Part shown: positions 37,691 through 47,500 of the stretch, in pieces
Numbering within the stretch: position 1 is the stretch's first letter
Layout: every line of letters begins with the position of its first letter
From: Isoetes taiwanensis
Lineage: Eukaryota > Streptophyta > Lycopodiopsida > Isoetales > Isoetaceae
NCBI GenBank assembly: GCA_021234155.1
Contig: JAJEKV010000063.1
Location: forward strand, 838,947 to 902,946
DNA: 64,000 nucleotides
Reading direction: 5' to 3'
Translations under genes and position numbers: made by a program
The notes under the pieces: model-generated
The model's input: only the letters and a program-made list of their open reading frames with translations
Database searches by the model: none
Told to the model about the DNA's origin: nothing

Positions 37691-40152
37691 TCAGACTACT
37701 TTGTTTATCCAATTCAAAGTTGAGATAACTCAAAAGCATAGTGAACAAAAGTATAACACATACTGAACTCAAAAAGCATAACTCGTATTGAACATGATAA
37801 CAGGTGAAAATGTTATAACAAAAACTTTTTACAAAATGCTCAGCAGAAAGGCGAAGCTACATCACTGAGTCTCAAATACAGTCTCTGGATCAATACCATG
37901 TTGAGCAGCTATTCTTGCAATATGCTCCTTTCCAATAGCAATGGTCTGTGACAGGTCCATTTCTGTATATCCGGTTGTTATGCAGGATGTCAACATCCAT
38001 TGCCCGCTTTGCGTTAACAACACGCCCGACATATCTTGGCTATTAAACAATTCGTCCTGCAATTGCTCAGAATATTCATTAGAGGGTACCAGCTTCTGCC
38101 TTTTGGGTGAAGGGTGGGGGGAGGTTCTCCCACTTTCTGGAGGCGGCTTGAAGTTCCCACATACTCAAAATTAGGAAGGGCTTGTCCGGTTGCTTGGATA
38201 GCGATGGCATTATGGTGTCGAAGTTCTTGTTCGGGGCTTCAAGCTTCTTGAAAGTTGGATCAAGTTTTGCCTGCCTTCTCGATCACCGCTCTATCGGTTC
38301 GGGTCTCCTTGATCCTTTCTTGAAGCTTTTCGATCCGGGCCTTCTAGTATCCGATCCATGTTCTTTGAGATCCATTCCCCATGTTATATTAATATCAGGC
38401 TTGTCGGAACCTTGTTCTTCACGTTGCTCATCTTGCTCTTCACCTTCCTCTTCCATGTCAGGCCTTGCCATTTTCTCTAGAATCTCGAAGAAAGATCTAA
38501 GGAAACGGCATACCTTGTCGTCAAACTCAAAAGCAACACTCCGTTTTCCTTGCATCAACGCTACCCTTGAGGCAGTTCCTCCTGAGAAGAAATCCAAAAC
38601 GCAACCTTCTAATGGTACCAGCTCCTTCACTATATAATAGACATAAGAGGTTTTTGCCTGGCTCTTGAGGACGAAGTCGCCTTCCATAAATTGCCCATGA
38701 GAATTTGGGTTTACATAAAAGAACTCCAAATACTTTCTTTTTGTTTTTGCATCTACATCTTCGTCGCCAGTTATCGGATATTTTGGAAGAGGAGTGCTTT
38801 GTGGTGCCTTAGTGACTTGAGTCAGTCGCAGCTCCAAGTTGGGTTTAACGGGCAGCACCCGAACGTCACTCCTGTTTATTGTCACATGGCTGACATAATA
38901 CTGGAATTCTTTTATATTTTTTTTGCTCTCCCATCCTTTCTCTTCATAAGCCCCTAGGGAAACATGGGAGCTACCTTGTATCTGGCTAAGACTGTACAAA
39001 TAGTTTGGCAAATGTACCGATCTGAGGAACATGACTATATGGTACACTTTTGCATGTGTCATGCCTGCAACTCTGCTAAAAAAATCTGTGTATTTTTTCA
39101 CATCCCACAGGGTGGAAAAACTACGCATGTCTACAAAAATCAAACTGGCATTTTCTGACACCGATGCAGACACAAGGATGCCACTTTTTGTTACGTGTTG
39201 CACGATGTTTTGCTTCTCTTTCATTTTCCGGGCCTCATCTGGCCTCATTATAGCAACAATAGCTTCCAAAAAAACTGCAGGCAGATTACCTTGAACTGCC
39301 TCTTTATTATAGTTTGCTTTGACGTATTCGAAATCTGTGTCCGCAATATCCAGGAGACGTTGCTCAGATAGCTCTGGAAAAGATGAAGCCAACTCATCAA
39401 AATTATTGTATAGCTTCTCTGAGATAGAATTGGCATATGTTAACACTTCACGACGCATGAGTGAAAGTGTTCTGATGTCTAGAGCCATCTGACTGCAATT
39501 AAAACGTCCTGTATACCCCTGCTGCACTTTCAAGAAAACCTTGCCCTGTAAGATTTCGTCCATCAACTGGCTTACCTCAGCATTGTTCATTCCTCGTAGG
39601 TTTCTCAGGAATGTCTTGTTGAATAGGAACTGCTTCTCATCCTTCAGTTCCTTAACCTTCAGAGTTGTGGTAGCCACCTCGACAAAATCCTGCATGTATC
39701 GAAGTCTTTGGTTAGGATCATGACAGCGATTTTCCCGAGCAAAAAACGAATAACATACCTTCGGTGGATGTCACTGCAGTTCTGTTGGCCCTTGTGGAGG
39801 ACGGCCGAATGCCTTATCTTCAGTTTCTTAGTTGTTGGAGCTTTTCAATCAGTGGTTCTTTGTATACTGTTTCTGCGATGACGTCGTTTCACTGTATGAA
39901 AATCTGAATGTATTCTTTGTTGGAGAGGTTACCATTTAATACCACGACTTCTTCTTTTTACATATGCTTTTGCAAATTCCAACCTTTGCTCGACATTGCC
40001 CACGTATTATAAAAACCGTGGCAAAAAAATCTTTGTGATTACCGTAAATGATATAAAATTTCTTGTTTGCCAATTCTTAAAGTAGCGACCAAGTGACTAA
40101 TTTCCTGCATGTGGCCGAGATACACTAGTTAGTCCAAGATATTGTTCACGAA

Positions 40153-40168
40153 GATCGCGACCGCGATC
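40153..40168. repeat. GATCGCGACCGCGATC palindrome in intron
   Basis: A 16-bp near-perfect palindrome lies inside the intron at 39706-40232 of the methyltransferase-like gene. Flanks TCACGAA and CGCTTGA are weakly complementary. Confidence 0.75.
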
Positions 40169-40540
40169 CGCTTGAGCATATTTATATATGTAACCAATAT
40201 GAGAAGAAAGAAATAAATATGATGTAACAGACCTTGTTAAAGGATCAAATGGAACGAGATCAGCCGGTGTTAGAACCTCTGTCGGGTATTTCTTGAAGCT
40301 TTTTATCAGTGTCTGTACATGGTCATTTGACCGGACTCTATGTGTCATATTAGCGGGAGCTGGTTCGCAATCGAAAATGCTGACTCTTTGGAACCAGTTC
40401 ACACCCATTGGATAATATCTTTTGAACTCCTCGAGCTTGGATGCTGTCTCCTGAGCCAGTTTCTTTTCTTCATCTGGATTAAACTTCAAATCTTCTGGCA
40501 TTTGGGGATCAGTTCTCCAGGGCAATAAGTGGCTGGTAGG

Positions 40541-41053
40541 CAGTGTGGGAAATTCAACTTATTTATTGTATTTCTTATGACACGCTTTTTAAAATTGAAT
40601 GTGTCAATTGACACACTTCCAAATTTTTTGTGTCTCATTTGATGCGTTGTGAACACCATTGACACACTTTTTTTTATCTTATCAAATGAAGAAAATAATT
40701 TGAACTTCTACAACAAAAAGATTACAATATGATTTTTGCTATGAATGATAAGTTTATATAAATATAAGGAAAATGAAAAATACTATTGAATATTAATTCT
40801 TCTTGCATTATTAAGTATACACATACATTAAGCCTTGTACAGACAACTCTTGTGTATTTGGGGCTCTAAGTTTTTTTGACACATTTAATATTCTTAAGTG
40901 TGTCAAATGACACATTTAAAAATTTTTAAGGTCTCTTTTGACGCATTTTATCAAACTATAAACTCTCTTTTGACACATTTTCTCTACGGAAGATGTCTCT
41001 TTGACACATTTTTTTGCTTTTGACACCCTCTGGGGTGTCAAATTCCCACACTG
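40541..41053. mobile_element. 513-bp hAT-type MITE inserted in an exon
   Basis: Terminal inverted repeats start CAGTGTGGGAA at both ends. The element is flanked by perfect 8-bp direct repeats CTGGTAGG (40533-40540 and 41054-41061). An 8-bp target duplication with CAG-type ends is diagnostic of the hAT superfamily. Internally it is AT-rich and contains repeated TGTGTCAA/TTGACACA palindromes. It has no coding capacity, so it depended on an outside transposase. The perfect target duplication suggests a fairly recent insertion. It adds a stop three codons after the junction on the gene strand. Confidence 0.9.
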
Positions 41054-41989
41054 CTGGTAGGTGTTGCTTTAGTGGACGAGGAAGGAGTAGAAGACGTCGA
41101 AGGTTGCGCACTGTCATCCATGGGCACCTTTGGAATCTTTATCCTGAATGGCGGGATCCTCTTTGATGGCTGTCCTTCTAGTGCGGTGGATTCTCTGGCG
41201 GGAGCAGTCAAAAGCATGACGGGAGCTGAAGGGTCAACTACTGCAGAACAACCAACATTTGCTGAGGGGGCTACAGCAGCTGCTGAAGGAACAACAACAT
41301 TTGCCTCTATGGGCACTACAGTATCCTTTGGAGTGGATGGTTCGCCAATAGCCTGCAAAGGGGCCACGGATCTCTTCTTTGAAACAGCCCTGAGCCAGTT
41401 GGTGTCCATCCTTGAAGGCAGTTTGTTGTCTTTAGTAGCCTTCAAAGCAGCAGAAGGAGGTTTCTTATCAGCTAAAAGGCCTTTTCTGCACATGCTAAAT
41501 CCAACAAGTATATCCCTGTTGCACTTTATACCCGACAAACTTAAGGAATCATAGGACGGCAATATCCAGCCAAATCCCTTAGCACTGGTGGGCATCCCCT
41601 TGCCGCTTGCCGCTTTGTTGACTTTACTCGCAATCATAATGGATGGATCATAATTCTGCCATCTCAAAACGTACTCGACAAACTGCAGTCCTTGAGTATC
41701 TTCTACGCTGCAAATTATTGCATCCTGTACATTATTTTTGGTGCCTTCCCACATAGCAATAACTATACCTAGCTGTTCGTAATCTTCTGGACCCTTCCCA
41801 TTCCTAAAGAACAAACACAAGTCCTTTCGGCGGTCTCCAGTGACATGAGGTTTTGCCTGTGCGATTTCAACACACCACTTCCTGCTTCTATCGGGAGTGA
41901 CAATTCTGATTGGTTCTACATTGGGCCCGCGGAATAGTTCGAGGGCTGCAGAAGCAATTGAACACGGGTTAGATGCACTAGTATTGGAA

Positions 41990-42225
41990 GATGGTGTTCG
42001 TAAGGATCACGGCCGCGATCTGGTTCATCAGTTGCAAACTAATAAAGGGTATTCTGTCACCATTATGCTGGCCAGAAACGCGGCCGCGTTCTTTACGACC
42101 AGCGAGTATTACGTTTTATATAAAGTGCTCGCCACTATCGCGGCCGCGATTGTCTTGAGCACTACCTTCCAGAAAAGAGGGAAGGTCATGGTCACAACTA
42201 TCGCGGCAGCGATCGTAGCGACCAT
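41990..42225. repeat. Four spaced hairpins with GCGGCCGC-like cores in intron 1
   Basis: Cores are GATCACGGCCGCGATC (42005-42020), AACGCGGCCGCGTT (42077-42090), ATCGCGGCCGCGAT (42137-42150) and ATCGCGGCAGCGAT (42200-42213), 60-71 bp apart. Three of the four have extra, mutually different outer arms: GCTGG/CCAGC, AGTGCTC/GAGCACT and ATGGTC/GACCAT. The outer arms differ in sequence but keep complementarity, so the hairpin shape is conserved more than the sequence. Confidence 0.8.
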
Positions 42226-42324
42226 CTAACTATCCTAAAAAGACATGGCCGAAGCTATAGAGATACCTATGCTAAAAAAAATCGCGGAAATTACCTTCTC
42301 TGAGGGCGGAGGCGCGAGACATGG

Positions 42325-42515
42325 TGGCGCTAGAAATTTTCGGATGGCGCTTGAAATTTGCTGAAGGCGCTAGAAATTTTCGCGAGGCTGCCCAGAAAAA
42401 TGAACGCCACTCTTTTTATAGACATCGCCATTATGACGGGCGCCGTCATTATGACGGGCGCCATTATGACGGGCGGCGTCATTATGACGGTCGCCGTCAT
42501 TATGACGGGCGGCAT
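42325..42515. promoter_or_regulatory. GC-rich minisatellites upstream of the methyltransferase-like gene
   Basis: Directly 5' of the ATG at 42322 there are three GGCGCT(A/T)GAAATTT units (42326-42383). At 42420-42515 five or six units of CATTATGACGGGCG(C/G)CG follow. Both sit where the promoter or 5' UTR should be. The GGCGC/GAAA mixture loosely resembles E2F-type sites, but this is only a resemblance. Confidence 0.5.
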
Positions 42516-42690
42516 ATTCCCCCATTACCCCTAAAAGCAACCCCCAGCTTAGCAACGTACGGGACTGTGACACGTGAGAATTTGTGTGAGAGTGACTGTG
42601 GGGCAGTTTGAGAGGACAGCAAATCACCCACGGCATGTCAGTTTAAATTGGATAGGGACAGGGACATTAGGGCATAAAAAGGTCCCGCCC

Positions 42691-42736
42691 GTCTTACCGC
42701 ATTTGAAATTCAAATCCATTTCAAATGCGGTAAGAC
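42691..42736. repeat. Perfect 19-bp hairpin
   Basis: The arm GTCTTACCGCATTTGAAAT (42691-42709) is exactly complementary to 42718-42736, with an 8-nt loop. It lies about 370 bp upstream of the ATG of the methyltransferase-like gene. It could be a small foldback element or a regulatory hairpin. Confidence 0.8.
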
Positions 42737-43021
42737 CCTCCATTTGAAGGCGCTATGTTGGATTACAATGGCGCTCCGATGAATTTCAAAGCATCCAAGC
42801 ATATTTGACGTTGTAGAATTCATTGAAGGCCAAAGACAGGCAAGTTCATTCATTAAACTGTGTTTTCGATTAAATCCGCGATGCACCCTTTTTTGTGTCT
42901 GGTAGATCAAATCCCGTTCTAATTTGGTAATATAGATTGCCTGTATCAACAATTCTTAAGATGTTCCTGTTTGTAGGCGTTGATGTCATTCATCTTCCTC
43001 TGATACAAGTGATCCTTGAGG

Positions 43022-43308
43022 CACAGCTAGCAGTCATCAGGATCGCGAAGGCGATCTTTCCGAACATATTCTAGACCCATCAAGGGTTATTGATTCATCT
43101 ACTTCTCCCGCAGGTCGTCCCTACGACACAGCTAGTACTCGTCCGGATCGCGAAGGCGATTTTGGCGCAAAGATAATCTAGAAAGACGCACCTATAATCT
43201 AGACTATGGTATGCAGCTTGATGTAGGAGACTATGTTAGGCGCTTGCTCTAGGCACGCATAATCTAGACGGTGTATCTCGCTTTTTCTAGGAGATCGCGG
43301 TCGCGATC
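43022..43308. repeat. Three further GATCGCG palindromes
   Basis: GATCGCGAAGGCGATC (43041-43056) and GATCGCGAAGGCGAT (43146-43160) lie in a tandem unit of about 105 bp that begins CACAGCTAG. GATCGCGGTCGCGATC (43293-43308), a near-perfect palindrome, ends only 17 bp before the left end of the LTR retrotransposon. Confidence 0.75.
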
Positions 43309-43325
43309 CCCGCTAACCCGCCCTT

Positions 43326-44888
43326 TGTGACGTTCGGCCAAAGATATCGCTCTCCGGGGCGTACATTGTATGCCGCCACGTCCGCGGCGTACGCGCCACC
43401 CGGTTGGCGTGTGCGCAACGGATAGCCAGGTAAGTAGCCCTAGGGGGCAACTTGCTAGGAGTATTCATATATTATTAATGTGCACATGTGCACATTAATG
43501 AGGGCACACCTTTCCATGTTGGCATATTTTGCCACCTAGCCATTAAAGGCAAGTGGGCCCTTTCCAATTATCCCACATGCCAAATTGGATGGTGGAAACC
43601 TAACCTAAACCCCATGTCTATTTAGGGTAGGAAAACCCTAGCTTGCTAGTTTTTAGTCCTTAAGCGTTTTAGAGCTCGGTTTTTGGCTGCCCGAGGCCAA
43701 AGCGCCTCCCAGGCGCCCCAAGCGAATTAAGCCATCGGTTTCCCGAATCCGATCAGCTCAGCAGGATGGTTGAACTCAGGTCAGGAGGAGCCACTCAAGG
43801 ATCAGGTATTTGGTCAATTTAATAGCTTAAACCGTCTTCTAATCATAGAATCGTGGGGTTTAGACTATTAAATTGCCCATAGCAGACTATCTAGATCTTA
43901 GATCTGGGACACTAACTAAAGAACCTAACTCTATGATTAGATCTAGTTCTTTAGTTCTTACTTGATATTGGGTTGATGTATCTCTGTGAACTCCTTGTAT
44001 TGGGAAGGGGGGGGGTAGAGGCCCTAAGGCTTGTAGTTGATGCTCCTAGAGTAGCCTCTCTAGCACACCAGATTCGGCACATGTACAAGAGCCACACCCA
44101 GTTTGTGGGTGGAGGGGCCAGACCGGCTAAGAAGGAGGTTCATGTTCGACTCCCGAGCGATCCCACGTGTGTAAAAAGCCTACCGGGATCATTGTGACTA
44201 GGTCTAATGGCTTACCACCGAGTGCGGGTAAGGCATGGGCTCATTGCACCCGTGAAGTGGTGTACACTTTCCAGTGGGTTCCCATCGAATACGGGCGGGG
44301 CCCTCTAGTCACCTTGAGTTAGTTAGCATGTAGATCTCTGGAGGGAGTGATCCCTACCCTTCCCCGGGCTGGGAGGATGAGACCGGGAATAGCCCCTTCG
44401 GGCTATGCATCCGGGCTAAGGCCAGTCCCAACACTTTTCACCCTACTACGCAAAGTGTGCACAGGGAGGGGCTGGAGTGGACAACCCTATGCCATGTTCT
44501 TATGCCAGCCAATTCCATTGCCATGAATTACATGCATAACGAACTCCTGGAGACCCAAAGCCGTCATCATCCTTTGAGTCCGAGCCTTGGGTAGGATCCC
44601 CTATGTGATGTCTTGATCTTTGTCTATCGCGGATATGAGGAGGACCATCCTTCGAGATGGTCCACGGGATGTTGATGTATGTGCTCTTGACATGTATGTT
44701 TACGCTTCCGACTAGGTAGGCCACGAGGGAGACGGGGTAGAATGACACCTTCACTCTTCCCAATCGAGACTGGAATTCACGGTGCGGTGATATGTGGAGG
44801 GCCCCGTATCGACATGGAGCCGGGTGTGGGGAAGAACTCCTGTTTTGTATACGGTGAGTGCACCGTATCACGAGTGAGGGGACGTCCA
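43326..44888 (+). repeat. 5' LTR
   Basis: It is 1563 bp and starts TGTGACG. It aligns along its length to 54912-56453. Long identical tracts (such as AATGTGCACATGTGCACATT) are separated by tight clusters of mismatches and small indels. Confidence 0.9.
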
Positions 44889-44891
44889 CGG

Positions 44892-44905
44892 TGGTATCGA
44901 GCAAT
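44892..44905 (+). promoter_or_regulatory. Primer binding site (tRNA-iMet type)
   Basis: TGGTATCGAGCAAT lies three bases after the LTR end. It matches the common plant primer site TGGTATCAGAGC with one base missing. This site primes minus-strand DNA synthesis. Confidence 0.75.
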
Positions 44906-45093
44906 GTTCTTGGAGACCAAGAGCAAAGCACTGACCATGTTCCCAGTAGTACTAACTTGATAGGATCCTCAAGCCTCGAAAAGTGGGAAAAATTTTTTCT
45001 CACCTTTGTAGTTATGCTAAGCTAGTAACAATTAAGTGAATTGGAATTTAACAAGATTAAAAAGAATGAGCCAAAATTTTTCAAAGTGAGGTG

Positions 45094-45453
45094 GTCTCCG
45101 CATTTCGCTTTGGTCATAAAACTAACTTTTTTTTTTTTGAGGCGTAAGTCGTGAGACATCGAGTCAAGAACACCAAAACATGATGAATTTGAGATAAATA
45201 ATGTGGTAAGGCTAATTCTAAGGTAGGAATTAGTTAGAATAGCATGTTTTAATTACCTAAAAACCCTAGAAATGTATGAGATCTCACATTTCACCGGTTA
45301 TAAAACTAAACATTAGTATTGGAGCGAGGCGCAAGTCGTGAGACCAATAGGTAGAAAAAGTCTAAAATAAGTATAAGTTTAGATAAGTTGGTGCCTTAGC
45401 ATGTTAAGCGGACAACTTGAGTTTTGACCTAAAATTCCCCAAGCTATAAATAG
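45094..45453 (+). promoter_or_regulatory. Promoter cassette 1: two hairpins and a TATA box
   Basis: Two hairpin-like units end in GAGGCGTAAGTCGTGAGAC (45139-45157) and GAGGCGCAAGTCGTGAGAC (45327-45345). Each is preceded by a partly complementary GTCTC/ATCTCAC..TTTC arm. CTATAAATAG follows at 45444-45453, about 100 bp before the ATG at 45551. The same arrangement precedes the second extra ORF. Confidence 0.65.
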
Positions 45454-45550
45454 ATGTAGAACCCCTCATTTTTTTTCCAAGCCCTAGAAATCCGCTCTTC
45501 CCAACTTAGGCGATCTTTGGCGCTTTTATCCGATTGACGATCCGTAAAAC

Positions 45551-46807
45551 ATGGCCCGAACCAAACAGACCAAGCAAGGGAAGCGTGCCCAGCGAAACCA
45601 CCAGCCAATTTGAGGCAGATCATTCGGAGATGCTTCGTGAGAGGCTCGCAGAGGGGGTCGTCGCCTTCGGACGGTAAGAGGAAGACACCGATTTGATCGA
45701 TGTCTTCAACCAAATGTGGAGGAGGACGAGGCCACATCACCAACTCCATGGACGTAAGAGACGAGGGAGGTGTGTACGAGGAAATAGAGCGGAGATCCAA
45801 AGAGCAGAACAAGGTACTATCATTCAAACGAGACCCACGGAAATCCTCGAAAGGTGATGAGCAGTGATGTGTCCGGAGCCACGGAGGTAGCGTGCATCTT
45901 AGAAGGTTCATCGAAGTACGAAATGCGTAAGAGAAGGGAAGACAAAAAGAGGAAAAGGAAGGAGGAGGAACAAAAGGTAGCAGAAGAAAAGAAGAAAGCG
46001 AAAAGGGAAGTTCGTGGGTCTGGCGAAGGAGAACAAAGGACCTTCGCCAAGGAAGAGGCCGAACCCCAACATTATTATCAAGGAGCGCAACCCGACGAAC
46101 CCCCAAACCCTTCCGGACGACTCTTCTGATGAAGACTTCAACCCTAACGGCTGGGAGCTCTTCCAAGCACCCAGGCGACGAAAGGTGAAGTACCCGAGCA
46201 AATGCACCCGAGCAACCCCACCAAGACCAAGTCACGAGAAGCCCCCCAATACCTCCATGGGATAGAAAGAAGCAACCACGACCTGCCCGGAAGCCTACGC
46301 CACCGGCGATGGTAAAGATTTATGAGGAAGATGAGAGAGCACGAGGCCTACATGAAGAAATGGGAGGCCTATAACAAATATTATGAAGAAAATGTTAAGT
46401 TCATCGAGGGGAGGGCGACCAACGGGCAAAAACCTAAGGCCGCCACCACCACCGCCCAAGGTTCCCAAGCCACCCGAAGAAGAAAGCGGATAGGAAGGAG
46501 GTGGAGAGAAGAGCGTTAAGGGAGATTAGACACTTCAGTAAGCAGCTTGGTCTCCTAATCCCCCGTGCCCCTTAAGCTCGGTTGGTGCGTGAAGTTATCT
46601 CGGAGCCTATAGAGCAGACTTTAGAGTCACGGACGGCCGGCTGGCGGCAATGCAAGAGGCGGTGAGGCAAAGATAGTGCAACATTTTGAAGATTCAACAG
46701 CCTGCACTATCCACGCCAAGCGGGTAACCTTAATGCGACAAGACATGAGTCTTAGCGACCGCGTATTAAGGAGAACGCATATAGAAACTTTTGTTGTAAA
46801 TAATTAA
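45551..46807 (+). pseudogene. CENH3/H3-like histone-fold protein carried by the retrotransposon
   Basis: The ATG at 45551 opens with MARTKQTKQGKRAQRN, the start of histone H3 and of plant CENH3. A tail of about 320 residues follows, rich in Lys/Glu/Arg (about 45900-46010) and then in Pro. Its frame breaks at least four times. From 46515 a histone fold is clear. Helix N/1 reads LREIRHFSKQLGLLIPRAP, one stop replaces the residue before ARLVREV, helix 2 gives RLAAMQEAV, and helix 3 gives IHAKRVTLMRQD. RHFxKQ, LLIP and VTLMRxD match plant CENH3 better than canonical H3 (RRYQKS, LLIRKL, VTIMPKD). Loop 1 is about one residue longer than in H3. The stop is at 46805-46807. If intact, the product would sit in nucleosomes, perhaps at centromeres. 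The role is inferred. Confidence 0.8.
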
Positions 46808-46930
46808 AAATTTTGTAATATAGAGCAATTTTGTGTACCTTGATGACATAAACTTGAGTAATTAGAGCAAATTAATAAGTTTTAGCTTTTATTTCAGTGA
46901 AATAGGACATTTGGGAGCCGAGAGACATGA

Positions 46931-47387
46931 TGTCTCACAGCTCGCGCCTCGTCGCAAAACAAAAAGTTAGGATTGAGCGGCGCAAGGCGTGAGACCTATA
47001 TCTTGACCAAAACAGCTCCAAATTGACCAAATAAGGGGTCGATTCTGCCTAATTTGATGAGCCCATCACCCTTACACCATTAGTTTACCCAAGTTGGACA
47101 TCTTTGATTAAAATGGGACTGATGTCTCACAGCTCGCGCCTCGTCGCAAAACAAAAAGTTAGGATTGAAGCGGGCGCAATTTGTGAGACCTCTTACCAAT
47201 TCTTCACCGGGACTTGTCAAAGTCACCTTCAACCCTCTTGCATAGCATCTTTTAGGTAACCTAGCCTTGTTCAAGCATCTCCTATAGTCCTCAAACTCCT
47301 ATCGACCTCGGATAAGTTAGAATTACCCAATCCTAGGAAATTTCAAGTCATCCAAAATTAGGGTTTCCCCTTTTTTTCTATAAATAG
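46931..47387 (+). promoter_or_regulatory. Promoter cassette 2: two hairpins and a TATA box
   Basis: GTCTCACAGCTCGCGCCTC is followed after about 20-25 nt (CGCAAAACAAAAAGTTAGG) by a complementary GCGCAA..GTGAGACC arm. This unit occurs at 46931-46996 and again at 47123-47190. CTATAAATAG lies at 47378-47387, about 115 bp before the ATG at 47501. Motif and layout parallel cassette 1. Confidence 0.65.
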
Positions 47388-47500
47388 ACCCTCACTTCTC
47401 ACATAGCACCCTACAAATCTGCTCCACCGCCCTTCTAGCGATTTCCTAACTCCACGAGGCGCTCTTGCAACCATTTTGTTACCCTCTTACGCAATTAATC

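Larger units (their letters stand above)
37862..42322 (-). pseudogene. Spliced gene for a degenerate beta-class DNA methyltransferase-like protein, split by a MITE
   Basis: Exon 1 (42322-42295) starts with GCCACC-ATG. Intron 1 (GT..TGCAG) leads in phase to exon 2 (41945-40233), which opens ALELFRGPN, then QLGIVIAMWEG, then a Ser/Pro/Ala-rich linker. A 513-bp MITE interrupts exon 2. With it and one target copy ignored, exons 1 and 2 total 1220 nt (phase 2), matching the next exon, which resumes LRYMQDFVEVA (from about 39705 to 38283). A short exon of about 15 nt near 39755 is possible. Exon 2 also has a ParB-like stretch (RVRSNDHVQTLIKSF). The large exon ends with a methyltransferase-type motif X/I region (LVPLEGCVLDFFSGGTASRV), but motif I is one residue short (FSGGT, not FxGxGT). 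The expected DPPY motif reads VDMRS. The last exon (about 38164-37862) has a PSPKRQKL nuclear-signal-like run and ends VFETQ. Confidence 0.6.

Noticed and set aside
38182-38637. 151-codon + strand frame
   Set aside because: Shadow of the methyltransferase-like exon on the - strand, whose motifs are recognisable.
40541-41053. MITE acting as a new intron
   Set aside because: With the available GT and AG near its ends on the gene strand the spliced product would change frame, so a neutral introner-like role is not supported.
44143-44153. TGTTCGACTCC in the 5' LTR, like a tRNA B box / pol III promoter
   Set aside because: No A box at the right distance and no cloverleaf can be drawn. The matching spot in the 3' LTR (about 55708) has lost the motif.
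44500-45003. 167-codon - strand frame over the end of the 5' LTR
   Set aside because: The matching 3' LTR does not keep the frame and no domain is seen; likely a chance frame.
45444-46235. Long open frame on the - strand across the histone ORF (263 codons)
   Set aside because: It is the antisense of a Lys/Glu-rich coding region, giving Ser/Phe/Leu-rich shadow protein without domains.
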